Part shown: one piece after another, positions 7,800 to 16,512 of the stretch
Numbering within the stretch: position 1 is the first letter of the stretch
Layout: every line of letters begins with the position of its first letter
Origin: Burkholderiaceae bacterium
GTDB lineage: Bacteria > Pseudomonadota > Gammaproteobacteria > Burkholderiales > Burkholderiaceae_E
Reading direction: 5' to 3'
Assembly (NCBI GenBank): GCA_024235875.1
Contig: JACKLP010000001.1
Span: forward strand, 372,001-436,000
Length of the DNA: 64,000 nt
Program-made: the position numbers and the translations under genes
Notes under the pieces: model-generated
What the model saw: the letters and a program-made list of their open reading frames with translations, nothing else
What the model was told of the DNA's origin: nothing
The model's database searches: none

Positions 7800-9825
7800 G
7801 GCGTTCTCCTTGCCTGGCGGCCTGCGCACGGGCGAACGCCGCATACCAGCCGACGCTTTCCGGGTTGGCCATCGCGTCCGGATTCAGCACCCGCTCGGCG
7901 GCTTGCCCGAGCAACAGCTTCTTGACCGGCAGCTCCATCTTCTTGCCGCTCATGGTACGAGGCACGGCCGGTACCTGCAGGATCTCGGACGGTACATGGC
8001 GTGGCGACAGCGCCTCGCGAATCCGCTGCCGCAAGCGCGCGCGTAGCGCGTCGTCTAGCTCGCGTCCTTCGCGCATGACCACGAACAGTGGCATATAGCT
8101 CTCTCGACCCAGGTACTCGAGGTCGACCACGAGGCTGTCGACCACATCGGGCTCCAGTTCCACCGCGCGGTAGAGTTCGGCGGTTCCCATTCGGACACCG
8201 AAGCGGTTGATCGTCGCATCGGAGCGACCATAGATGATCGCGCCGCCACGCGGGGTGATCCGGACCCAGTCGCCGTGGCGCCAGATGCCGGGGAACATGT
8301 CGAAATAGCTGTCGTGATATCGCGACCCGTCGTCGTCGCCCCAGAGCCGGATCGGCATCGACGGCATCGGTCGCGTGCACACGAGCTCGCCGACCTCGTC
8401 GATCAGTGCCCGGCCGTCGTCGCTCCAGGCCTCGACCGCCGCGCCCAGGCACAGGCACTGCATCTCGCCAGCGACCAGCGGCAACTCGCGATTGCCACCG
8501 ATGAACGCGCCGGCGAAGTCCGTGCCGCCCGAGATCACGCACCACCAGATATCGGGATCCACCTCTCGGTACGCCCATTCGTAGCACTCGGGCGACAGCG
8601 GTGATCCCGTCGATCCGAGCGAGCGCAGCGCGCCGAGACCGGCGAACTCGCGCGGACTGATCCCGGCCTTCAGGCATGAGGCGTAGTAGGCAGCGCCGGC
8701 ACCGAAGAACGTCGCCCGGACATCGGCGACGAATTGCCAAAGCGCCCGCCAGTCCGGCCACGACGGACTGCCGTCATAGATGCAGATCGTCGTGCCGCCC
8801 AGCAGCCCGCCGGTCTGGCAATTCCACATGATCCAGCCCGTGCTCGAGTACCAATGGAAGCGGTCGTCGGGGCCGATATCGTTGTGGAGCACGGCGAGCT
8901 TGAGTTGCTCGAGCGTGACACCGCCGTGGCCGTGGACGATCGGCTTGGGCATGCCGGTGGTGCCGCTCGAGTAGACGACCCACAAAGGATGGTCGAAATC
9001 GACCGGGGCCGGCCGCCATCCGTCAGTCGCCCGGCCGGCGATGCATGCCTCGAACCGAGTCGATGAGACCCCTTCGGGGACGACCAGTGGATCGACGGCC
9101 GCCTCGCCGGTCAACGCATCGACTTCGATGACGTGCGCGACACTCGGCAGTCCGGCCAGAAGCTCCGCAATCACGGCGCGCCGATCGTGAACCCGCCCGC
9201 CGAAGCGATAAGTGGTCGCGACCAGCAATACCTTCGGGCCGATCTGCCGGAATCGATCGAGCACGCTGACCGGCCCCATATCGGTCGAACAAAGCGACCA
9301 GATCGCACCGATGCTCACGCTGGCCAGAAATGCCACGATCGTCGCCGGGATGTTGGGCAGGAAGCCGCACACTCGGTCGCCAGGCCTGACCCCCATCGAA
9401 ACCAACGCGCTGGCCAGGCTGGCAACCTGCCAATCGAGCTGTGCCCAGCTGGTCTCGGTCCGCTCGCCGCGCTCGTTGCCGAACACGATGGCCGCCCGCT
9501 GCGCGTACTCGGGCAGACGGGCATGGCGAAGCACCTGCTCGGCGTAGTTCAGTCGCGCACCGGGAAACCAGCGCGCGCCAGGCATTCGATCGTCGGCCAG
9601 GACGGTGCCGTCGCCACCGACGATGGAGACATCGAAGAAGTCGCGGATCGAGGCCCAGAACGCGTCCAGGTCGGTCACCGACCAGCGATGCAAGGCTGCA
9701 TAGTCGTCGAAACCAAGGCCACGCTCGCGCGCCAGCCAGTGTCGGTAGCGCGCCATCCAGGACCCGCCCGTCGCGTCGCTCGGCGCCCGTGCCGGCGCGA
9801 CATCGGTGTTGCCATCCGTCTCCAT
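7792..9825 (-). CDS. aacS: Acetoacetyl-CoA synthetase (acetoacetate-CoA ligase)
   Basis: A 677-aa adenylate-forming enzyme activating acetoacetate to acetoacetyl-CoA. Seen are RWFPGARLNYAE, the ATP loop YSSGTTGMPKPIVHG, HWYSSTGWIMWN (characteristic of the acetoacetyl-CoA synthetase subfamily), the hinge region YGRSDATINRFG and the C-terminal catalytic Lys region SGKKMELPVKK. The ATG at 9825 has GAGG 5 nt upstream; earlier ATGs lack a good ribosome site. Its stop overlaps the malic enzyme start by 8 nt. This pairs ketone-body or polyhydroxybutyrate-derived acetoacetate use with an NADPH/pyruvate supply, which is an inference from co-translation. Confidence 0.88.
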   Translation of the reverse strand: METDGNTDVAPARAPSDATGGSWMARYRHWLARERGLGFDDYAALHRWSVTDLDAFWASIRDFFDVSIVGGDGTVLADDRMPGARWFPGARLNYAEQVLRHARLPEYAQRAAIVFGNERGERTETSWAQLDWQVASLASALVSMGVRPGDRVCGFLPNIPATIVAFLASVSIGAIWSLCSTDMGPVSVLDRFRQIGPKVLLVATTYRFGGRVHDRRAVIAELLAGLPSVAHVIEVDALTGEAAVDPLVVPEGVSSTRFEACIAGRATDGWRPAPVDFDHPLWVVYSSGTTGMPKPIVHGHGGVTLEQLKLAVLHNDIGPDDRFHWYSSTGWIMWNCQTGGLLGGTTICIYDGSPSWPDWRALWQFVADVRATFFGAGAAYYASCLKAGISPREFAGLGALRSLGSTGSPLSPECYEWAYREVDPDIWWCVISGGTDFAGAFIGGNRELPLVAGEMQCLCLGAAVEAWSDDGRALIDEVGELVCTRPMPSMPIRLWGDDDGSRYHDSYFDMFPGIWRHGDWVRITPRGGAIIYGRSDATINRFGVRMGTAELYRAVELEPDVVDSLVVDLEYLGRESYMPLFVVMREGRELDDALRARLRQRIREALSPRHVPSEILQVPAVPRTMSGKKMELPVKKLLLGQAAERVLNPDAMANPESVGWYAAFARAQAARQGERRD

Positions 9826-10093
9826 CCCTGCCTCGCTGAGGATTTTCCAGGGCCCCGTGATCGGGCGCCCCGACATCGATCTTAGCGGGAGTGGCTCGCA
9901 CGCGCTCGACTGCGATGGCCGGGCCATCGCCGCCACATGCAATCGGCCATGCGGACGATTGCGCCGAGCTCGATCGAATACCAGACTGAGTCACTCGGCA
10001 CTCGCACCGCACGAGCCGGCCCCCCAGATCACCAAGCCCCCGCCCCACGGGTCTCCTTGGCGCACCGCTCAATCCGTCTTGGGACACGCGTCG

Positions 10094-10501
10094 ATGTCTG
10101 CCAGATCCTCCGCGGGTTCGCCCCCGCCCGCCCACCGTCGCCGGCTCGCCCCGCTGCAACGCCTGCTGCTCGCGCTGACCGGACGCCACCGCGCCTCTCG
10201 CAGGCCGCATCTGGCGCGCATCCGCGCTATGCTGCGCCATGAACGGACACGAACCGGCAGGCTGGCCCGGCGGCATGCGCACACGCTCGACTCGATCGGC
10301 GACATCGTCCACGCCTTGCGCCAGCCGCTGATGGTCATCGGACTGAACGCGGAATTGCTTCGGGCGGAAAATCCAGGCACCCGACACCGGCACGCCGTCC
10401 ACGCGATCGACCATGCGGCCCACGAGATCCAGGCACTGATCGCCGAACTATCCCGATGCGCGGAACAGGAAGGCGAGCACCGCACCGATCGGGCGCGATG
10501 A
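10094..10501 (+). CDS. Small orphan HisKA-like (H-box) protein
   Basis: A 135-aa protein not assigned to a named family. The N-terminal 60 residues are strongly basic. Residues 66-120 look like a histidine-kinase dimerisation domain: DIVHALRQPLMVIGLNAEL matches the H-box pattern H-x-L-R-x-P-L with His73, and a second amphipathic helix (RHAVHAIDHAAHEIQALIAEL) follows. No ATP-binding HATPase domain is encoded here, so it cannot phosphorylate itself. It might be a phosphotransfer or kinase-inhibitor helical bundle, or only resemble one. The ATG at 10094 was chosen because the sequence further upstream is low-quality. Its stop overlaps the next gene start (ATGA), indicating translational coupling with a secreted nuclease. 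Confidence 0.6.
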   Translation: MSARSSAGSPPPAHRRRLAPLQRLLLALTGRHRASRRPHLARIRAMLRHERTRTGRLARRHAHTLDSIGDIVHALRQPLMVIGLNAELLRAENPGTRHRHAVHAIDHAAHEIQALIAELSRCAEQEGEHRTDRAR

Positions 10502-11106
10502 CGCGCCGGGCATGGCTGCGATCGCTGCCGGCACGGCTGTCGTCGCTGGCACTGCTGTCGTCATTGGCGCTCGTCGCCTGCCGCGAGACACCCCGACCGG
10601 TGTCCGACGCCTCGGCACCGGCCCCTACCCCTGCGAGCCGCACCCCGCGCGGGCCCGGCCTGCGGCTGCAGGCGGTGGCCGAGCACATCAGTGATGGCGA
10701 TTCGCTCTTGGTCCGCACCCGCGACGGTGCTCGCCTGCGGATCCGAATCGGCGCGATCGATGCCCCGGAGCGCGGCCAGGCGTTCGGCGACCAGGCACGC
10801 CGTATCCTGCAGCAGCTTCTGGCAGACAAGACCATCGACGCCCGCACCGAAAAGCAGGACCGCTTCGGCCGACTGGTCGCAAGACTATACGTCGACGAGC
10901 GCGACGTCGGCCTGGAAATGATCCGTCGCGGCGCGGCCTGGTACTTCCGACGCTATGCGAGCGAGCTTCCGATCGCAGCGCGCCGGCAATACGACGAAGC
11001 CGAGCGCAGCGCACGACGCGCGCGTCGCGGACTTTGGCGCCAGGCGCACCCGCTGGCGCCCTGGACCTACCGGGAACGAAACAGACGACGGGATCGGCGC
11101 AACTGA
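10498..11106 (+). CDS. Thermonuclease-family (SNase) lipoprotein
   Basis: A 202-aa predicted lipoprotein nuclease. A hydrophobic signal peptide ends at a lipobox LVAC with Cys28, followed by a Pro/Ala/Ser-rich spacer to about residue 55. The staphylococcal-nuclease fold is then recognisable: SDGDSLLVRT, RIRIGAIDAPERG with the catalytic Arg and Glu, and DRFGRLVARLY with the second catalytic Arg. All three active-site residues appear intact, so a calcium-dependent nuclease acting in the periplasm is expected. It is coupled by ATGA to the HisKA-like gene. Confidence 0.85.
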   Translation: MTRRAWLRSLPARLSSLALLSSLALVACRETPRPVSDASAPAPTPASRTPRGPGLRLQAVAEHISDGDSLLVRTRDGARLRIRIGAIDAPERGQAFGDQARRILQQLLADKTIDARTEKQDRFGRLVARLYVDERDVGLEMIRRGAAWYFRRYASELPIAARRQYDEAERSARRARRGLWRQAHPLAPWTYRERNRRRDRRN

Positions 11107-11133
11107 GACGCCCGCGCGCGGCTTGCGCGCGCC

Positions 11134-11880
11134 TCAGCCAGGGCCGAGCGCCGACTCGCGCCGGCGCACACCCTCATAGAGCATCACCCCGGCCGCCACC
11201 GCCACGTTCAGGCTACTGACCTGTCCGAGCATCGGAATGCGAACGACCAGATCACAGCGGTCCCGGGTCAGTCTGCGCATGCCGCGGCCCTCTGCCCCCA
11301 GCACACAGGCCATCGATGCCGGCAAGTCCGCCTGGTAGAGCGTCTGCGGGGCGTCGTCGGCCGTACCGACGATCCACACGCCACGCTCTTGCATTTCGTC
11401 GAATGCCCGCCCCAGATTGGGAACCATCACGTAGGGAATCGACTCCGCAGCGCCACTGGCCGTCTGCATGGCGACCTCGGTCAGCGCGCAGGCATGGTCT
11501 CTGGGGGCGATCACCGCGCCAGCCCCGGCGCCATCGGCCACGCGCAGACAGGCGCCCAGGTTGCGCGGATCCGTCACGCCATCGAGCACCAAGAACAAGG
11601 CGTTGCCGTCGATCGAGTCCAGCACCTCGGCGAGATCGTATTGCCGCGCCAGCGCCTCGACAAAGGCGACGACTCCCTGATGCCGTCTGCCGGGGCACAG
11701 GCGTTGCAAGCGATCGCCGTCGACGCGCAAGGGGCGCAAACCCGCCGAGTCGGCGACACGAATCAACTCGCGCATGCGGGCGTCGTCCCGGGATGCGTCG
11801 ACATAGAGTTCTCGAACCGTGTCGGCTTGCCGTCGCAAGCGCGACAGGACCGAATGAAATCCGTAGACGAACATGGTCAC
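11134..11880 (-). CDS. rlmB: 23S rRNA (guanosine-2'-O)-methyltransferase RlmB
   Basis: A 248-aa SpoU/TrmH-family methyltransferase that modifies G2251 of 23S rRNA. The N-terminal substrate-binding domain starts MFVYGFHSVL; the C-terminal SPOUT knot carries LDGVTDPRNLGA, GAEGRGMRRLTRD and IPMLGQVSSLNVAVA, the three SpoU motifs. A GTG at 11880 overlaps the rnr stop as GTGA and gives a protein starting MTMFVYG, which aligns with known RlmB starts; an ATG two codons later is the alternative. The order rnr-rlmB is conserved across proteobacteria. Confidence 0.95.
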   Translation of the reverse strand: MTMFVYGFHSVLSRLRRQADTVRELYVDASRDDARMRELIRVADSAGLRPLRVDGDRLQRLCPGRRHQGVVAFVEALARQYDLAEVLDSIDGNALFLVLDGVTDPRNLGACLRVADGAGAGAVIAPRDHACALTEVAMQTASGAAESIPYVMVPNLGRAFDEMQERGVWIVGTADDAPQTLYQADLPASMACVLGAEGRGMRRLTRDRCDLVVRIPMLGQVSSLNVAVAAGVMLYEGVRRRESALGPG

Positions 11881-14306
11881 CGTGCCTTGCGCCTGGCCCC
11901 GCCGGCGCGCTTCGCCGGACCGGAGCGCCGGCCGCCCGGCTTGCGGGCGGCGTCCTTGCGAGCAGCGCCCGACACCGACTGGCGATCGCTTCGCTTGCCC
12001 TTGCGTCCACGCTTCTCGGTGCCCTCTGGCGCACCCGGGTCGCGTGTCTCGTCGGCCACCACCGCCTTTTGACCGGCACCCGCCTTGCGCGACGCCGGCG
12101 GGCTGCGGGGCACGAGCCGAAAATCGATGCGCCGAGCTTCGAGGTCCACGCGCGAAACCTGGACCTCGATCGGATCGGTCAGCCGAAACCGGATGCCGGT
12201 ACGCTCGCCGCGCAACTCGTGGCCGGCGTCGTTGTACTGGAAGTATTCGCCACCGAGCTCGGAGACATGGACCAGTCCCTCGACATAGAGCGAATCCAGT
12301 GTCACGAACACACCGAACGGCGCCACGCCGGTGATGCGCCCGGCGAACTGGTCACCGACCCGGTCACGCATGAATTGGCACTTGAGCCAGGCCTGGACAT
12401 CGCGAGAGGCATCGTCGGCGCGCCGCTCGCCGGCCGAGCATCTCTGCCCCGCCGCAGCCCAGGCGGCCATCGCCTCGGCGGAGGGCCTTCGTGCTCGCGC
12501 CGGCATCGGCGGGCGCTCGCCGGTCTCGATGTCATAGCTCGCCTGGTCGACCAGGGCCTTGATGACCCGGTGCAACAACAGATCCGGATAGCGGCGTATC
12601 GGCGACGTGAAATGCGCATACGCCTCGTAGGCCAGGCCGAAGTGACCGGCATTCTCGGGCGAGTAGACAGCCTGCTGCATGGAGCGCAGCATCATGGTCT
12701 GCACCAGCAACTGATCGGGTCGGCCGCGAGTCTGTTCGGCAAGCGCCGCATAGTCGGCCGGCGCCGGTTTCTCTCCGCCGCCCAAAGACAAGCCCAGCGA
12801 ACGCAGGAAATCGCGCAAGGTGGCCAGGCGGTCCGCGGACGGTCCCTCGTGGACGCGGAAAAGTGCCGGGTGCTTGCGACGCGACACGAAGTCCGCGGCG
12901 CAGACATTGGCCGCCAGCATGCATTCCTCGATCACGCGATGCGCATCGTTGCGTCGATAGGGCTCGATGCGCTGGATACGCCCGCTCGGATCACACACGA
13001 TACGGGTCTCGACGGTATCGAAGTCCATGGCGCCGCGCCGCGCACGTGCGGCGGCGAAATCACGATAGACACCGTAGAGCGAGAACAGTTGCGCGGCGTG
13101 CGGATCGCTTTCGGCAGGCACCCGGCCGGAGAGGATTTCCCAGACACCGTCGTAGGTGAGCCTGGCCGCCGAACGGATGACGGCATCGTAGAACTGATAG
13201 GCACGAACCTCGCCGTCGGAACCGACCACCATGTCGCAGACCAACGCCAGTCGCTCCACCTGCGGATTCAGCGAGCAAAGTCCGTTCGACAGCGACTCCG
13301 GCAACATCGGCAGCACACGCCGAGGGAAATAGACCGACGTCGTGCGCCTGGCGGCTTCGGCATCGAGTGGCTCGCCCGGCTTCACGTAGTGCGAAACGTC
13401 GGCAATCGCGACCAGCAGTCGCCAGCCGCCTGCACGCCTGCCACGGGCCTCGATCGGCTCGCAGTAGACCGCGTCGTCGAAGTCCCGAGCGTCCTCACCG
13501 TCGATCGTCACCAAGGGCACGTCGCGAAGGTCGACCCGGCCGCGCACGTCGCCCGCCTCGACCTCGCGCGGCAGCGCTCCGGCGGCTGCCAACGCGTCTT
13601 CGGAGAACACGTGCGGCACGTCGAACTTGCGAACGGCGATCTCGATCTCCATGCCGGGATCATCGATGTCGCCGAGCACCTCGACGATTCGCCCGAGCGG
13701 ATCGGCATGCCCCGACGGCGGATCGGTGATCTCGCAGGTGACCACCTGACCATGGCGAGCGCCCGCCGTTTCGTCGGGCGGGATGAGGATGTCGTGCTTG
13801 ATGCGCTGATCCTCGGGCACGACGATCTGTACCCCGCGCTCATTCAGGAATCGTCCGACCAGGCGCAGGTTGGCGCGCTCGATGACCTCGACGATCGCCG
13901 CCTCGGTGCGACCGCGCCCATCGACGCCGACCTTCTTCACCAGCACGCGATCGCCGTGCATGGCCTTTTGCATCTGGCGCGGCGACAGGAACATGTCCGG
14001 GCCGCCCTCGTCGGGGATCAGGAACCCGAAGCCGTCGCGATGCCCCTGTACCCGACCGGCGACGAAGTCGAGCTTGCTCGCGAGCAGCAGGACGCCCTTG
14101 CGGTTCGGCATCAGTTGTCCGTCGCGTTCCATCGCGACCAGTCGACGCCTCAGCGGCTCACGCTGACTTTCGGAAACGCCGAGCCGCTCGGCCAGCGCAT
14201 CGGGCGTCATCGGCACCCCGGCGGCGCGCAGGCACTCGAGGATGGCTTCGCGGGTCGGTGGCAACTCACGCGCCGGCGCGGCGCCGGCTTCTGAACGTCG
14301 TTTCAC
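11877..14306 (-). CDS. rnr: Ribonuclease R
   Basis: An 809-aa 3'-5' exoribonuclease that degrades structured RNA and takes part in rRNA and tmRNA quality control. An N-terminal winged-helix region (about 15-85) precedes cold-shock domains. The catalytic RNB domain holds DGEDARDFDDAVY with its metal-binding aspartates and HYVKPGEPLD. An S1 domain follows near 635-720, and a Lys/Arg/Gly-rich tail of about 65 residues ends the protein, as in Escherichia coli RNase R. The start is a GTG at 14306 preceded by GAGGTG. It is first in a two-gene unit with rlmB and faces the tRNA-Leu gene divergently. Confidence 0.96.
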   Translation of the reverse strand: MKRRSEAGAAPARELPPTREAILECLRAAGVPMTPDALAERLGVSESQREPLRRRLVAMERDGQLMPNRKGVLLLASKLDFVAGRVQGHRDGFGFLIPDEGGPDMFLSPRQMQKAMHGDRVLVKKVGVDGRGRTEAAIVEVIERANLRLVGRFLNERGVQIVVPEDQRIKHDILIPPDETAGARHGQVVTCEITDPPSGHADPLGRIVEVLGDIDDPGMEIEIAVRKFDVPHVFSEDALAAAGALPREVEAGDVRGRVDLRDVPLVTIDGEDARDFDDAVYCEPIEARGRRAGGWRLLVAIADVSHYVKPGEPLDAEAARRTTSVYFPRRVLPMLPESLSNGLCSLNPQVERLALVCDMVVGSDGEVRAYQFYDAVIRSAARLTYDGVWEILSGRVPAESDPHAAQLFSLYGVYRDFAAARARRGAMDFDTVETRIVCDPSGRIQRIEPYRRNDAHRVIEECMLAANVCAADFVSRRKHPALFRVHEGPSADRLATLRDFLRSLGLSLGGGEKPAPADYAALAEQTRGRPDQLLVQTMMLRSMQQAVYSPENAGHFGLAYEAYAHFTSPIRRYPDLLLHRVIKALVDQASYDIETGERPPMPARARRPSAEAMAAWAAAGQRCSAGERRADDASRDVQAWLKCQFMRDRVGDQFAGRITGVAPFGVFVTLDSLYVEGLVHVSELGGEYFQYNDAGHELRGERTGIRFRLTDPIEVQVSRVDLEARRIDFRLVPRSPPASRKAGAGQKAVVADETRDPGAPEGTEKRGRKGKRSDRQSVSGAARKDAARKPGGRRSGPAKRAGGARRKAR

Positions 14307-14367
14307 GAGCTCGCCACCTCAGCGCGCACGAGACCGACTCGGGCATTCGCGCGCGCACATTGGCGGT

Positions 14368-14395
14368 TTGACAAATTTGAACAGACCATTAAACT
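14368..14395 (+). promoter_or_regulatory. Sigma-70 promoter of tRNA-Leu
   Basis: A perfect TTGACA at 14368-14373 and TAAACT at 14390-14395 are 16 bases apart, in an AT-rich patch between the divergent rnr and tRNA-Leu genes. Transcription would begin near 14402, leaving a 5' leader of about 38 bases before the mature tRNA. This is the strongest minus-35 box seen in the window. Confidence 0.7.
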
Positions 14396-14439
14396 TCGCC
14401 CCTTGCTGCTGAGCGCTTGATGAGCGATTCGGCACATAA

Positions 14440-14526
14440 GCCCAGATGGCGGAATTGGTAGACGCACTAGGTTCAGGTCCTAGCGGGGGCAACCCTGTGG
14501 AGGTTCGAGTCCTCTTCTGGGCACCA
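14440..14526 (+). tRNA. tRNA-Leu (CAG)
   Basis: An 87-base class II tRNA with acceptor stem GCCCAGA/TCTGGGC, anticodon stem CTAGG/CCTAG around loop TTCAGGT (anticodon CAG at 14474-14476), a long variable arm and an encoded CCA. The overall pattern closely follows bacterial tRNA-Leu(CAG). Confidence 0.97.
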
Positions 14527-14533
14527 GTTCGAC

Positions 14534-14560
14534 AAGGCCTGCTTCGGCAGGCCTTTTTCT
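14534..14560 (+). terminator. Intrinsic terminator of tRNA-Leu
   Basis: AAGGCCTGC and GCAGGCCTT form a perfect 9-bp stem closed by a stable TTCG tetraloop, followed by TTTTTCT. It sits 8 bases behind the tRNA and resembles the terminator after tRNA-Asn. Confidence 0.88.
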
Positions 14561-14597
14561 TTGTGCACCGCCGCCACGGAATCGGCGGATCGCGCGA

Positions 14598-15104
14598 CTA
14601 TCCCCATCTCGCCTTCAGGTCCGACGGACCCATGTGGTCGTATTCCTCGAACGGCTGGTGAATCCAGGGATTCGTCGGAAGATTCTCCAGATAGTAGTCG
14701 GGTGCCGCGACCGATGCACCCTTGCGCCAGATGACGGCCGAGCGGATCTCTTCGACTTCCGGATGACGCGCCTTCAAGGCCGGGACGACCTCGACCAGCG
14801 TCGCGCCGGAATCGACCAGGTCATCGACCAGCAGCCAGCGTCCGGCGGGAAGCGGCTGGGCCGATGCAATGGCATCACCGACCACCAGGCGGCTCTGGAC
14901 GGTGCCGGCGTTCTCCCGATACGAGCTGGTGAAGAGAACGCCGAGCGGCTTGTCGAAGATCCTCGAGAACACATCGCCCACCCGCAGCCCTCCCCGCGCC
15001 AGGCAGACGACGGCATCGAAGCGCCACGACGACTCCCAGACCTTCAGGACCAGCTTCTCGATCAGGCGGTTGTATTCGTCCCACGAAACGTACAGGTCCT
15101 TCAT
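14598..15104 (-). CDS. Purine-type phosphoribosyltransferase
   Basis: A 168-aa type I phosphoribosyltransferase. The PRPP-binding motif WLLVDDLVDSGATL is intact, and VVCLARGGLRVGDVFSRI resembles the pyrophosphate loop region of xanthine-guanine and hypoxanthine phosphoribosyltransferases. It would salvage a purine base with PRPP to give the nucleotide. It follows purA on the same strand with a 112-base gap, which suits a purine-salvage role, but the exact base is not certain. The C-terminal NPWIHQPFEEYDH segment is typical of this branch. Confidence 0.85.
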   Translation of the reverse strand: MKDLYVSWDEYNRLIEKLVLKVWESSWRFDAVVCLARGGLRVGDVFSRIFDKPLGVLFTSSYRENAGTVQSRLVVGDAIASAQPLPAGRWLLVDDLVDSGATLVEVVPALKARHPEVEEIRSAVIWRKGASVAAPDYYLENLPTNPWIHQPFEEYDHMGPSDLKARWG

Positions 15105-15216
15105 CCGCGAATCCTCGCGCCCGCTCGGCCTTGCACGGCGCGGCGGCCAGCCCCGTCGCGCGGGGCAAGGCGTTTGGTCAACCGACCGAGACCGTGATCC
15201 ATGTTCCGACGGCTTC

Positions 15217-16512
15217 CTAGGCGAACGGATGGCGAAGCAGGATGGTCTGATCGCGATCCGGCCCGGTCGAGACGATGTCTATCGGCGCACCGACCAGCGT
15301 CGATATCCGTTCGATGTAGCGGCGCGCGTTAGTCGGCAAGGCGTCATAGTCGGTCAGTCCGAAGGTGTTTTCGGACCAGCCCGGCATCTCCTCGTATACC
15401 GGTTCGCAACGCGCCACGGCCTCTGCACCGAAGGGCAACAGGTCGACGCGTTCGCCATCGACTTCATAGCCCACGCACAGTTTCACCCGCTCGAGCCCGT
15501 CCAGCACGTCGAGCTTGGTGATGCATAGCCCGCCCACGCCGTTGAGCTGGATCGCACGCTTGAGCGCCGGCGCATCGATCCATCCGCAACGCCGGGGCCG
15601 TCCCGTGACCGAGCCGAATTCGTTGCCCTTCTCGGCCAGCCTGGCCCCGATCGCATCGCTCAGCTCGGTCGGGAACGGGCCACCGCCAACGCGCGTGGTG
15701 TATGCCTTCACGATACCCAGGACGAAGTGCAAGGCACCGGGCCCCACCCCGGCGCCCGCGGCCGCTGCGCCGGCGCTGCAGTTCGAGCTCGTGACGAACG
15801 GGTAGGTCCCGTGGTCGACGTCGAGCAAGACGCCTTGCGCCCCCTCGAACAAGAGATTCTCGCCGCGCGCCATCGCGGCAGCCAGCAGCGCCGGCACATC
15901 GTGGACCATCGGGAGGATGCGGTCCGAATAGCCCAGGACTTCGTCTGCCACCGCATTCGGGTCCAGTGCCTCGGCACCGTAGTACTTGGTGAGCAGGAAG
16001 TTGTGATACTCCATCAAGTCGGTCACCCGCGCGCGGAAACCGGCGGGATCGCGCAGGTCGTTGACCCGCACGGCGCGGCGCGCGACCTTGTCCTCGTAGG
16101 CCGGTCCGATGCCACGTCCCGTGGTGCCGATCTTGGCGTTGCCACGACGGGCCTCGCGAGCCTGATCCAACGCGACATGTGATGGCAGGATCAGCGGGCA
16201 CGACCCACTGACCCTCAGACGCGGCTCGGGATCGACCCCGCTGGCCTTGAGTTCGTCGATTTCCTTGGTCAGCGCCTCGGGCGAGACCACCACGCCATTG
16301 CCGATGTAGCAGATCACGTCGGGCCGCAACATCCCCGAAGGGATCAGCCGCAAGACCTGCTTGCGCCCGCCGATGACCAGCGTATGGCCCGCGTTGTGCC
16401 CGCCCTGGAAGCGCACCACGCCACCGACCGACTCGGTGAGCCAGTCGACGATCTTTCCCTTGCCTTCGTCGCCCCACTGGCTGCCGAAGATGATGACATT
16501 CCTGCTACCCAT
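15217..16512 (-). CDS. purA: Adenylosuccinate synthetase
   Basis: A 431-aa enzyme converting IMP, aspartate and GTP to adenylosuccinate. The P-loop GSQWGDEGKGK is at residues 10-20, and TGRGIGPAYEDK, FEGAQGVLLDVDHG and VTSSN are present, with the aspartate-binding TTRVGGGPFPTEL further on. Length is exactly that of the family. The ATG at 16512 overlaps the hisZ stop by 8 nt, so it is probably translationally coupled to hisZ, a neighbour conserved in betaproteobacteria. Confidence 0.97.
   Translation of the reverse strand: MGSRNVIIFGSQWGDEGKGKIVDWLTESVGGVVRFQGGHNAGHTLVIGGRKQVLRLIPSGMLRPDVICYIGNGVVVSPEALTKEIDELKASGVDPEPRLRVSGSCPLILPSHVALDQAREARRGNAKIGTTGRGIGPAYEDKVARRAVRVNDLRDPAGFRARVTDLMEYHNFLLTKYYGAEALDPNAVADEVLGYSDRILPMVHDVPALLAAAMARGENLLFEGAQGVLLDVDHGTYPFVTSSNCSAGAAAAGAGVGPGALHFVLGIVKAYTTRVGGGPFPTELSDAIGARLAEKGNEFGSVTGRPRRCGWIDAPALKRAIQLNGVGGLCITKLDVLDGLERVKLCVGYEVDGERVDLLPFGAEAVARCEPVYEEMPGWSENTFGLTDYDALPTNARRYIERISTLVGAPIDIVSTGPDRDQTILLRHPFA

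Noticed and set aside
9826..10093. Extension of the HisKA-like protein by about 95 N-terminal residues
   Set aside because: The extra residues have no structure or conserved pattern and overlap the aacS start; the ATG at 10094 is simpler.
11316..14294. A 992-residue open frame on the plus strand across rnr and rlmB
   Set aside because: It is antisense to two genes with full family motifs; its translation is Arg/Gly/His-rich with no domain, as expected for opposite-strand frames in high-GC DNA.
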